The notes beneath the pieces are model-generated. The model saw only the letters and a program-made list of their open reading frames with translations. It searched no databases and had not been told where the DNA came from. The position numbers and the translations under genes were made by a program. Shown here piece after piece: positions 53,690 to 64,000 of a DNA stretch of 64,000 nt. The stretch's first letter is position 1. Each line of letters opens with the position of its first letter. Location of the stretch: assembly GCA_028279555.1 (NCBI GenBank), contig JANQNO010000009.1, positions 92,839 to 156,838 on the forward strand. Reading direction: 5' to 3'. The DNA comes from Sphingorhabdus sp. (GTDB lineage Bacteria; Pseudomonadota; Alphaproteobacteria; Sphingomonadales; Sphingomonadaceae).

Positions 53690-54721
53690 ATGCGGATTGC
53701 GCATCTCCTGCCGAATATGGCGACAGGTGGCCGTGAGCGGATGACGGCCACGCTGGCGGCGCAGCAACTGTCGCAAGGGCATGACGTTTCGATTGTCGGT
53801 TATGAACCCGCAGACGCCAACGCAGCGCAGATGGCGGTGCCATCTGAATATGTGCAACTCGACCGGACTTTGCCTGATTTCCCTGCAACGCTGACAGATG
53901 CTTTGAGCTCAGCAGACATTATCCATGCGCAAGGCCATGTATCGGCGCATATGCTTCGCGAGGCGGGGATATCCGGCATTCCAACGCTTGCCACTTTGCA
54001 TGTCGGCATGGAGCGCAGCTGGCGCTGGTTATGGCCGATTCGGCAAGGGCTGCGGGCCATGCGCAGTCTGGTGGCGGTGTCCGCCCCCATGGCGCGCCTT
54101 TATGGAAGGATCGCAGGGCGCGATATCGCGGTGCTGCCCAATGGCATAGATCTGGGCGCTTTTGCTGCGCGCCGCGCCAGACCGCCGCGCGGCGACGAGC
54201 CCTTCCGTTTCGCCATGTTGTCCCGCCTGCATCCGGTAAAGCGGCATAGCGATGCGGTTGCTGCGATGGACATTTTGACGCAGCAGGGCATCAATGCACA
54301 ATTGTGGATCGCCGGCGACGGATGCGAGTGGGCCAAACTGGAGGCCTTGACTTCCGGGCGCGACAATATCTTCATGTGCGGCGCGGTCGGCGATGCCGCG
54401 CAATTCCTGCGCGACAAGCATGGTTTTTTGATCTGCTCGGACAAGGAAGGCATGCCATTGGCAGCCATCGAGGCAATGGCAGCGGGCCTGCCGATAGTTG
54501 CGACGCGCGTTGGCGGATTGCCGGAAATGCTGCCCGCTTGCGCTTCGTTTGCCAAGCCGCGAAAGCCGACAAAGCTCGCCGCCGCGATGCGCGATCTGAT
54601 CGGGGACGGAAAGCAATGGCACGACCGCTCATCGGCCTCTGCCTTGAAGGCTTCGGAATATTCTGCTCAGGCCATGGCAGCCCGCTATCAGGGATTGTAT
54701 GAGCGCTTGCTGATGCGGTAA
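53690..54721 (+). CDS. Family 4 glycosyltransferase
   Basis: 343 residues of GT-B fold: N-terminal RIAHLLPNMATGGRERMTATLA, and C-terminal GT4 signature FAMLSRLHPVKRHSDAVAAM, LWIAGDGCEWAKLEAL and CSDKEGMPLAAIEAMAAGLPIVATRVGGLPEML with the Glu pair (E-x7-E). Donor and acceptor sugars unknown. It is tightly linked to the radical SAM gene and ends 9 bases before ligA. Confidence 0.9.
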   Translation: MRIAHLLPNMATGGRERMTATLAAQQLSQGHDVSIVGYEPADANAAQMAVPSEYVQLDRTLPDFPATLTDALSSADIIHAQGHVSAHMLREAGISGIPTLATLHVGMERSWRWLWPIRQGLRAMRSLVAVSAPMARLYGRIAGRDIAVLPNGIDLGAFAARRARPPRGDEPFRFAMLSRLHPVKRHSDAVAAMDILTQQGINAQLWIAGDGCEWAKLEALTSGRDNIFMCGAVGDAAQFLRDKHGFLICSDKEGMPLAAIEAMAAGLPIVATRVGGLPEMLPACASFAKPRKPTKLAAAMRDLIGDGKQWHDRSSASALKASEYSAQAMAARYQGLYERLLMR

Positions 54722-57933
<3,212 letters not shown>

Positions 57934-58057
57934 GGAATAGCCCTCTTTCCCCAAGCTATATCAAGCAATGAAAAAAGACAAATGGTGTGCCCGAAATAGC
58001 TGGAGGTGCCGGAAATATTCGAGATTTCAAAAGGTCTTCAGCACTGGCTGACGAGCT

Positions 58058-59005
58058 TTACGGAGCTTTCTGTATCTCATTGACAATCGTGGTAATCATG
58101 GCCGAGCGCTGCGCCTGCGCCGAGATATCTGCTGGCGTGGAGTAAAGCGCGTGCAACAACATCAAATCCCATTCGGTGACCGAATCTTCCGGTTGGCGTC
58201 CGGCCTTGCGGTCTTCAAAAAGCGTCAGGACAGTTTCTGCGCCTGCTTCGCTGGCCCCGCTTTTAATGTCAACCTCGATCAGACTGTATACAGCTGCAAA
58301 ATCAGCTATTTGGACTAGCGTCAAATCCGCCAGAGCTTTTCTCTCGATCAGAAGGTAGGCCGCATTCATGCTCTGCTGTACTGCCTTCTTTATCAGTGAT
58401 TGTCGGCCCCTGACAGCCGAGGGCAGTTGCCCTTGCTGATCGATTGCATCGACAACGGCGGGGCTGGCGGCTCCTTTGTCATCGATGATCGGCGAACCGC
58501 CACTGGCCTCACTGGCTGATACGGCTTTCCAACCATAGACGGGGCCGTTGGATTTCACGAGCCGGTCCCGCTGATATATTGGCAAGCTTCCAAATATTCG
58601 ATGATGACGTTTGCGCAATATATCGATTGCGCCGGGCCCATCGTCGATAACGACGACAAACAGGTTGGGTTTGCAATTTGCCCGTCCAGTCGCGATGCCT
58701 GCAGCTTTGGCCACACCGGCGATACGCCTTTCCATCGCGCGATCGGTTTTTTCGGACAAGCCATAGAAAGCTGGGCAGACAGGAGAATTGAAGCGCGCAT
58801 ACTGGCCTTCGAACCTGCCGCCCTTTGGGGCCGCGATGGTGCCGTCCACGAACCCGCCGGCTATTTCTTGTACTGTGCGCTCGCCTGTAACTATGATTGT
58901 GTCATCTTCGACGGCGGCCTCACCAGATAACAGCACGTCCTTTTCTGGCGCGATCATAAGAATAGCGATCAGCACAGTCAGAAAAAATGAAAAGTGAGAA
59001 ACCAT
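58058..59005 (-). CDS. Secreted protein of unknown function, tandem paralogue 2
   Basis: 315 residues with an N-terminal hydrophobic segment (residues 4-18). The core GRFEGQYARFNSPVCPAFYGLS, ANCKPNLFVVVIDDG, SNGPVYGWKA and the C-terminal QIADFAAVYSLIEVDI, DLMLLHALYSTPADI matches paralogue 1 in order. The middle (residues ~170-215) differs in sequence. The pair is co-directional with about 120 bases between and no third copy in the window. Function unknown. Confidence 0.7.
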   Translation of the reverse strand: MVSHFSFFLTVLIAILMIAPEKDVLLSGEAAVEDDTIIVTGERTVQEIAGGFVDGTIAAPKGGRFEGQYARFNSPVCPAFYGLSEKTDRAMERRIAGVAKAAGIATGRANCKPNLFVVVIDDGPGAIDILRKRHHRIFGSLPIYQRDRLVKSNGPVYGWKAVSASEASGGSPIIDDKGAASPAVVDAIDQQGQLPSAVRGRQSLIKKAVQQSMNAAYLLIERKALADLTLVQIADFAAVYSLIEVDIKSGASEAGAETVLTLFEDRKAGRQPEDSVTEWDLMLLHALYSTPADISAQAQRSAMITTIVNEIQKAP

Positions 59006-59115
59006 ATTTATCGTTTAGAGGCCATAAATATGGTAGTCAGCTAGCATTCGACAAACTGTGGAAAAAGGAGGGCGGTGCGCGGGCTGCGTCAGCTAAGCGC
59101 GCCTCAACGCACCGC

Positions 59116-59961
59116 CTATGCCCCGACTTCTCTCCCAAGCGCGGGGTCGATTGTCTCGAATTTCTTGTTCTCGGCAAATATGGGCCAGGCAAGCTGTTGT
59201 CCGGCACCTGCATGCGGCAGATTTTCCACGCCATAGCTTTCGGGATAGCTGCGGGTGATTTTGGCGGTACCGAAAAGCACGTCCCAGAAAAACAGCAGAT
59301 TGCCATAGTTGCCCTTATAGTTGACCGCCGGATCATCCTTGTGGCGGCCATGATGGGCATGATGCGTTGCCGGTGTGGAGATGGTGCGTTCGACCACCCA
59401 CATGAGCGGCGAGAGCCACTTGATCCGGTAGAGCGGCCTGTCCCAGGCGACATCGCTATGCGCGCCGATAATGACCGTCATCTTGACGATGATATAGCCG
59501 GCATAAACCCAGCCCAAGCCCAGATAGATCAGCGCACCGGAAAACCAGATGCTCGGCATGAAGAGATAGTAGAAAAAGTTGTTCCGGTAGACGAGGCGGA
59601 TGCTCATATAGCGGGCGTCGTGATGCGCGCGGTGCAGATTGTAGAGCCATGGGAACGTATGCGAAGCGCGGTGCAACCAATATTGCATCATATCGTCGAA
59701 GACCAGGAACAGCGCGATTGCGGCGAAGACGTTGATATTGGCAAGCGCGCCTGCATATTCGGGGGCAAGCTGCCCCAATCCCCAATTCGTGAACAGGATG
59801 ATCGATGGCTGCGTTATCGTGAGCAGCACCACCGAGCCCAGCACCTCCACGATCGCGTCGCGGCTGGTCTGTTCCTTCTTCGAAAACAGTCCTGTGCGCC
59901 AAAGCTCGAGCAAGCCGAACGCGAAGAATATTGCAATGATTGCGATCATGTATGGCTGCAT
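59116..59961 (-). CDS. Fatty-acid hydroxylase / sterol desaturase superfamily membrane protein
   Basis: 281 residues with four to five membrane segments. The histidine clusters of a di-iron membrane oxygenase are present: HRASH, HRAHHDARYMS and HHAHHGRH, plus an upstream DDMMQYWLHR. In bacteria this family includes carotenoid and fatty-acid hydroxylases; the substrate here is unknown. It diverges from a Crp/Fnr regulator with 58 bases between. Confidence 0.87.
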   Translation of the reverse strand: MQPYMIAIIAIFFAFGLLELWRTGLFSKKEQTSRDAIVEVLGSVVLLTITQPSIILFTNWGLGQLAPEYAGALANINVFAAIALFLVFDDMMQYWLHRASHTFPWLYNLHRAHHDARYMSIRLVYRNNFFYYLFMPSIWFSGALIYLGLGWVYAGYIIVKMTVIIGAHSDVAWDRPLYRIKWLSPLMWVVERTISTPATHHAHHGRHKDDPAVNYKGNYGNLLFFWDVLFGTAKITRSYPESYGVENLPHAGAGQQLAWPIFAENKKFETIDPALGREVGA

Positions 59962-60019
59962 GGATGCGACTCCGAAGGGCTTGCGGTCTAGGCCGGATAG
60001 CGGTTATGCATGGAACAGA

Positions 60020-60706
60020 ATGCAAACTAGTTTACAATCTAGTGGAAACGCCGATCTGTCTGCGCGCTCGCTTGCCGCGCCATCGCTATTTGCGGCCTTT
60101 CCAGAAGCGCTTCGCAGCCGTTTGCTTGCAGCCGCTGTGCCCCGGAATTTTGCCTCGGGCCAGATAATCCAGCAGCGCGGCGATGCCGCCAATGGCTTTT
60201 GGATCATTGAACAGGGACAGGTGAAGATTGGCCGTTTCGGGGAAGGCGGGCGGTTCCAGATGGTCGCGTTGATGGCGGCAGGGGACAGCTATGGAGAACT
60301 GGCCATGTTCAGCAAATCGGCGCGCGTGGTTGACGCCGTTTCACTTGGGGAATCCCGGCTGCTTTGGGTTGCAAGGCAGGACGTTGAAAATCTGATCGAC
60401 ACTGATCCGGCCATCGGCAGGGAATTGGTGCGCATCCTGTCGGCGCAGCTGCAGGAGGTGCTTGATATGCTGATTATGTCGCGCCGCCTTCCGGCAATAA
60501 ACCTGCTGGCCCGGTCACTGTTCTCGCTTTGCAGGGGGCGCGGCGACCGGACGGTAGATCTGACACAGGAAGATCTGGCAGAGCTGGTCGGTGTTTCCCG
60601 GGTAACGATTTCAAAAGCGCTGGGTAAGCTGGAACAGGGCGGCGCAATCGAGACACGTTACGGCAAAATCGCCATAAGAAATGCCGAGATTCTGCGGCGT
60701 TATTGA
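60020..60706 (+). CDS. Crp/Fnr-family transcriptional regulator
   Basis: 228 residues from ATG 60020. N-terminal cyclic-nucleotide-binding jelly roll (IIQQRGDAANGFWIIEQGQVKIGRF, GDSYGELAMF) and C-terminal winged helix-turn-helix (LTQEDLAELVGVSRVTISKALGKLEQGGAI). No Fnr-type N-terminal cysteines, so it is not an oxygen-sensing Fnr. It may control the divergent hydroxylase gene and itself; CTAGTttacaatCTAG around 60028-60043 is a possible site. Confidence 0.9.
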   Translation: MQTSLQSSGNADLSARSLAAPSLFAAFPEALRSRLLAAAVPRNFASGQIIQQRGDAANGFWIIEQGQVKIGRFGEGGRFQMVALMAAGDSYGELAMFSKSARVVDAVSLGESRLLWVARQDVENLIDTDPAIGRELVRILSAQLQEVLDMLIMSRRLPAINLLARSLFSLCRGRGDRTVDLTQEDLAELVGVSRVTISKALGKLEQGGAIETRYGKIAIRNAEILRRY

Positions 60707-60741
60707 GCCTCCTTTTCCTTCCAGTTGGCCAAGGCCCGGCG

Positions 60742-61431
60742 TCAGGGCGACGGGAACCAGCGCATCACGCCGCCGGGCATTGGCGTCCATATGCCAACGC
60801 GCACCCCGGCCCGCCGCAAGATTCCAGCGACCCATTCATTGCAGGTGTTGAAGGCTGAATAATGGCCTTTGGCGGCGTAAAAGACATTGTCCTTTGCATA
60901 AGCCGGATAGCTTATCGGCCTGCCCGTTTCGTCAAGCCGGAACGCTGCTTTCATGTCCCCAACGATGTGCCGGTATTGATTGGCACTTACGGTGAATGCC
61001 TTGCGAAAGCCGTTCGGTCGCGGATTGATGCGGTGATAGACATGCAGCACGGTTTCGCGCGATCCGACCGCAGCTCGCACAATGTCCCCGCTGCGCACGT
61101 CAGCCCAGGTTTGGGCATTTCGGTAAACGCCCTCATGGCCCCAACCGACCATGGCATGCGTGCCATAAAGTTGCGGATCCTCCAGATGGTGCGGCATGAT
61201 ATAATCGCTCAGATCTTCGCCCGCAGCCTGCATCGGGACAATAAGGCCGACATGCACGCCATTGGTTTCGACGAAAATCTCGATGCCATCTTCGGGTTCT
61301 TGCCATCCGCCGTTCGCCGGAATCAGGCTGCCCAAAAGCGCAGCGAAGAAATAGACACCGATGATCAATGCCGGCCAGCCGAGCAGAGCGCGCAGCAGCG
61401 GCCACGGCCCGTTCAGCCGAAAAAGTTTCAT
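60742..61431 (-). CDS. DUF2459 (TIGR02117) family membrane-anchored protein
   Basis: 229 residues from ATG 61431. One N-terminal membrane segment (residues ~13-33), then a periplasmic-looking domain with VETNGVHVGLIVPM, GWGHEGVYRNAQTWADV and YSAFNTCNEWVAGILRRAGV. The Cys/His pattern is that of the DUF2459 family, of unknown activity and reported here only by motif. It is convergent with the Crp/Fnr gene and divergent from the phenylalanine hydroxylase gene. Confidence 0.82.
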   Translation of the reverse strand: MKLFRLNGPWPLLRALLGWPALIIGVYFFAALLGSLIPANGGWQEPEDGIEIFVETNGVHVGLIVPMQAAGEDLSDYIMPHHLEDPQLYGTHAMVGWGHEGVYRNAQTWADVRSGDIVRAAVGSRETVLHVYHRINPRPNGFRKAFTVSANQYRHIVGDMKAAFRLDETGRPISYPAYAKDNVFYAAKGHYSAFNTCNEWVAGILRRAGVRVGIWTPMPGGVMRWFPSP

Positions 61432-61476
61432 ATGCAACTATTCTCTTTTACCATCCGCTATGCTAGTCTTTCTGCC

Positions 61477-62352
61477 ATGGATGATGCGCTGCATGTGTAT
61501 GACAAGCCGCCCGAGGGCGCAAATGCGGATTGGACCATACCGCAGGACTGGGATCGCTTTTCTGCCGACGAGCATGCCATGTGGGACCGGTTGTTTGCGC
61601 GGCAGGCGGAGATGCTTCCGGGCCGGGCGGCCGACGCGTTCCTCAAGGGGCTCGATGTGCTACGCCTCGAGAAGCCAGGCATTCCCGACTATGCCGAATT
61701 GAACGCGCGGCTGATGGAGGCCACAGGTTGGCAGGTGGTGGCCGTGCCGGGGCTGGTGCCCGATGATGTGTTTTTCGATCATCTCGCCAACAGGCGCTTT
61801 CCGGCTGGCAACTTCATTCGCAAACCGGAGCAGCTCGATTATCTGCAGGAACCCGACATTTTCCACGATGTGTTTGGTCATGTTCCGATGCTCGCAGATC
61901 CTGTCTTCGGCGACTATATGCAGGCCTATGGCGAAGGCGGGCTTCGCTCGCTTGGCTTTGGCGCGCTTCACAAATTGGCCCGGCTATACTGGTACACGGT
62001 CGAATTCGGCCTGATCCGCGAACCGCAGGGCCTGCGTATCTATGGTGCCGGAATCGTATCGAGCTATGGAGAAAGCATCTTCGCGGTGGAAGATGAAAGT
62101 CCCAACCGGATCCTGTTCGATCTGGAACGGGTGATGCGCACCGAATACCGGATCGATGATTTCCAGCAGAATTATTTCGTGATCGACAGCCTGGACGAAC
62201 TGCTCAAGGTAACGGTCGAGACTGACTTTGCGCCGCTCTATGCGCGGCTTGAAGAGCTACCCGATATCGCCATTGCTGCCGTGATCGACGGCGACGAGGT
62301 TCTGACACGCGGTACGCAGAAATATGCGAGAGACAAGGGCTGGCAGCCCTGA
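61477..62352 (+). CDS. phhA: Phenylalanine 4-monooxygenase
   Basis: 291 residues, the bacterial one-domain form. The iron ligands H130 and H135 (HDVFGH) and E176 (WYTVEFG) are present, along with YLQEPDIFHD and IYGAGIVSSYGES. It hydroxylates phenylalanine to tyrosine with a pterin cofactor. No PCD (4a-carbinolamine dehydratase) gene is adjacent. The convergent gene ends two bases away. Confidence 0.95.
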   Translation: MDDALHVYDKPPEGANADWTIPQDWDRFSADEHAMWDRLFARQAEMLPGRAADAFLKGLDVLRLEKPGIPDYAELNARLMEATGWQVVAVPGLVPDDVFFDHLANRRFPAGNFIRKPEQLDYLQEPDIFHDVFGHVPMLADPVFGDYMQAYGEGGLRSLGFGALHKLARLYWYTVEFGLIREPQGLRIYGAGIVSSYGESIFAVEDESPNRILFDLERVMRTEYRIDDFQQNYFVIDSLDELLKVTVETDFAPLYARLEELPDIAIAAVIDGDEVLTRGTQKYARDKGWQP

Positions 62353-62354
62353 AC

Positions 62355-62882
62355 TCACATTTCCGCAAGCAGACCCTTCCAGAAGGCCTTTGCATTGGCT
62401 GCAGCGTCGGCATCTACCAGCTTGTCATGGCTCATGGCCACTGATGCCCTGCCCGGAGCCTTGTCATAGATGGCGAGTGCTGCGCGCGAACCATCCTCGA
62501 GCCCGACGCGCCAATATCGCCAATTGTCGCTTTGGCTGATGCGCGGCTCATGCTCGGCTATCTGATCGCAAAATTCTACCCTGTCTCCGACGACTTCCTG
62601 CCAACGTTCAAGGGCTGCATCCTTGTCACCGGCAAAGGTCTTGCTCGCCGCTGCCGAGAATTTGCCATCGCATCTCTGGCCCACCGTGCGGCGACCAGTC
62701 ATCCGTTCATATTCCACGGTGACCATTTGCGCCCACCAGCCGGGAAGTCCCTCATCGCAGAGTTTCGAGGCAATTTCTTTATGGGTCATATCCTTGCCGC
62801 CAAGGCCGTCGATATGCGCGCGCCAGTCCTTACGCGCTTTGCCGGTTGCCTTAATCAGCGCTTCCTCTGACATTTCAGCCAT
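62355..62882 (-). CDS. Conserved protein with DUF4287-like N-terminus
   Basis: 175 residues. The helical N-terminus (ATGKARKDWRAHIDGLGGKDMTHKEIASKL) and the segment GLPGWWAQMVTVEYERMTGRR resemble the extension found on some SRPBCC/Hsp90-activator-like proteins and DUF4287 proteins; the C-terminal part has an SRPBCC-like helix-strand pattern. The function is unknown. It starts 12 bases after the prmA stop, so the two may be co-transcribed. Confidence 0.6.
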   Translation of the reverse strand: MAEMSEEALIKATGKARKDWRAHIDGLGGKDMTHKEIASKLCDEGLPGWWAQMVTVEYERMTGRRTVGQRCDGKFSAAASKTFAGDKDAALERWQEVVGDRVEFCDQIAEHEPRISQSDNWRYWRVGLEDGSRAALAIYDKAPGRASVAMSHDKLVDADAAANAKAFWKGLLAEM

Positions 62883-62894
62883 ATCGCTTTCCTT

Positions 62895-63869
62895 TCACCA
62901 CTCGCCCGTATCGCCCTCCGGCTGGCTCGTACGGCCCGCTAATCTCGGCTTGCGGCGATATCCATAGCGCTGCCGCTTTGTCAGCCGCAATGTTGGCCAT
63001 TCGCCTCGATCCTCGCGCTCTGCAAGGCGCAGGCCATGGGCAGCATAGGCCGCTGCTACCCGGTCCGCCTGGGATTGGAGTAGTCCAGCCAATATGAGCG
63101 TTCCGCCATCCTTTATCAGCGCGGCAAAGGTGGGTGCAAGTTCGATCAACGGCCCGGCCAGAATGTTGGCAATCAGCAAATCATAGGGTGCATGCTGCTG
63201 GATCAAATTGTGGTCTGTACCGCTTGCCGTAACCAGCGAAAGTTTCCCGGGCCCCCGGCCAAGGGCAACACTGTTTTCATCTGCGAAACGTGCCGCCACG
63301 TCGATTGCAACGGGGTCAATGTCGGACGCGATGCATCGGGCTCCGGGCCAAAGATGCAGGGCGGCAAATGCCAGCAGACCGGTTCCGGTTCCGATATCTG
63401 CGATTTGCCTGTAACGCGCGCCGTTTGTCTCGAGCCGGTCCAGCTGCGCCAAACAGCCTGCGGTCGTTTCATGGTGTCCCGTTCCGAAGGCCTGGCTTGC
63501 CTCGATCTTGATCGGTATCAGGCCCGCTGGCGATGCGTCGCTATCCTGCGCATGAACGAAGAAGCGGCCGACCCGAAGCGGCTCAAGGCCAGCCTGGCTC
63601 ACGGCAACCCAGTCCTCGTCAGGAAGCTGCTCGATGATGGCATCGTCCGGTCCAGCACCTGGAATGAGTGACGCCAGCAATTCGACCTTTGCTTTGTTCG
63701 GCTTATGCTCAAAGAAGGCTTCCAGCTTCCAGGTGTCACCGAATTTCTCGACGGCGCTAGTCATCAGGACGGGCGGCGTTTCCATCATCGCAAACTCTGG
63801 GATCTCGCCGCCAAGCGTCTCGGCATCCTTGCGGCGGCAGGGGAGTGTGACTTTCCAGCTATGGGCCAT
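62895..63869 (-). CDS. prmA: Ribosomal protein L11 methyltransferase PrmA
   Basis: 324 residues. The substrate-binding N-terminus is followed by an SAM-binding domain: IKIEASQAFGTGHHETTAGCL, DIGTGTGLLAFAALHL, ASDIDPVAIDVA and LLIANILAGPL, all PrmA hallmarks. It trimethylates L11. A Lys/Arg-rich tail is typical. The region just upstream holds a family D palindrome. Confidence 0.95.
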   Translation of the reverse strand: MAHSWKVTLPCRRKDAETLGGEIPEFAMMETPPVLMTSAVEKFGDTWKLEAFFEHKPNKAKVELLASLIPGAGPDDAIIEQLPDEDWVAVSQAGLEPLRVGRFFVHAQDSDASPAGLIPIKIEASQAFGTGHHETTAGCLAQLDRLETNGARYRQIADIGTGTGLLAFAALHLWPGARCIASDIDPVAIDVAARFADENSVALGRGPGKLSLVTASGTDHNLIQQHAPYDLLIANILAGPLIELAPTFAALIKDGGTLILAGLLQSQADRVAAAYAAHGLRLAEREDRGEWPTLRLTKRQRYGYRRKPRLAGRTSQPEGDTGEW

Positions 63870-63871
63870 GG

Positions 63872-63887
63872 CTAGGGTCAGGACCCA
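63872..63887. repeat. Palindrome family D, copy D2
   Basis: TAGGGTC-AG-GACCCAT: 5-bp perfect arms with mismatched ends. It shares the core GGGTCAGGACCC (reverse complement of D1's GGGTCCTGACCC) with 34602-34617. It lies immediately before the prmA start. The last 113 bases of the window show no gene I can support. Confidence 0.4.
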
Positions 63888-64000
63888 TTCATTGCACGAG
63901 ACGTGGTGGCCTCGATGCGGGATGAAATGGCAGGAGAAGCGCCGATGGCGGGGCCAACCCCCGTCGAGGCGCTTTGACGCAGCAGTTCGCCCGCATCGGG

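Overview
The window looks like a chromosomal segment of a Sphingomonadales-type alphaproteobacterium. This rests on gene families and gene order: a ccmCDEFGH-I cluster, trpF-trpB-trpA-accD-folC, an rpsO/pnp block downstream of rimP-nusA-ylxR-infB-rbfA-truB, many small lipoproteins, and high GC. No database search was possible, so the rank below order is unknown. There is no rRNA or CRISPR array and no recognisable tRNA, prophage or classical IS. Gene density is high and no gap exceeds about 250 bases.

Layout. 1-1597: 5' two-thirds of a haem-type TonB receptor (minus). 1768-6618: tightly coupled cytochrome c maturation genes ccmC-D-E-F-G-H-I. 6783-8041: a DUF4261-like protein and an AHH-family nuclease. 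8088-10055: a GGDEF-EAL membrane protein. 10109-12792: an rRNA pseudouridine synthase and an AmpG-like permease. 12789-19084 (minus): aqpZ, trpF, trpB, trpA, accD, folC, interrupted by palindromic repeats and a GIY-YIG gene. 19237-22797 (minus): a second GIY-YIG gene, pyrF, a LapA-like protein, purB and a DUF3617-like lipoprotein. 22939-27120: parC and a second GGDEF-EAL protein. 27084-31225 (minus): CCA-adding enzyme, Nudix, DUF1285, GNAT and an MFS permease. 31345-34604: DUF1499, DUF1295 and an OmpA-like lipoprotein. 34635-35792: a soluble aldose dehydrogenase-like lipoprotein (minus). 35991-46497: rimP-nusA-ylxR-infB-rbfA-tdk-truB-rpsO-pnp. 46627-52450: a TPR protein, a DUF3142 lipoprotein, bamD, recN and an ABM-domain protein. 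52553-56980: radical SAM, glycosyltransferase and ligA. 56977-59005 (minus): two tandem paralogues of unknown function. 59116-62352: fatty-acid hydroxylase, Crp/Fnr regulator, DUF2459 protein and phenylalanine hydroxylase. 62355-63869 (minus): an unknown protein and prmA.

The most striking signal lies between and inside the housekeeping genes: at least five families of short palindromic elements. One family forms the ends of two exactly 366-bp units, each holding a 97-codon GIY-YIG nuclease gene in the same position. The same palindromes also occur as a gene-less inverted doublet and as single copies, and their stems change by compensated base pairs. Two other families sit in frame inside essential or conserved genes (ligA and truB), so the palindromes are translated into extra peptide, much as described for Rickettsia palindromic elements. 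Further copies supply the stop codon of trpF, the ribosome binding site of rbfA and part of the pnp leader.

Functional themes: haem uptake beside haem export and cytochrome c assembly, with a Fur-like palindrome between; two c-di-GMP turnover proteins, one with a degenerate cyclase motif; amino-acid, nucleotide and folate synthesis; translation and RNA decay; and outer-membrane assembly (BamD with lipoproteins).
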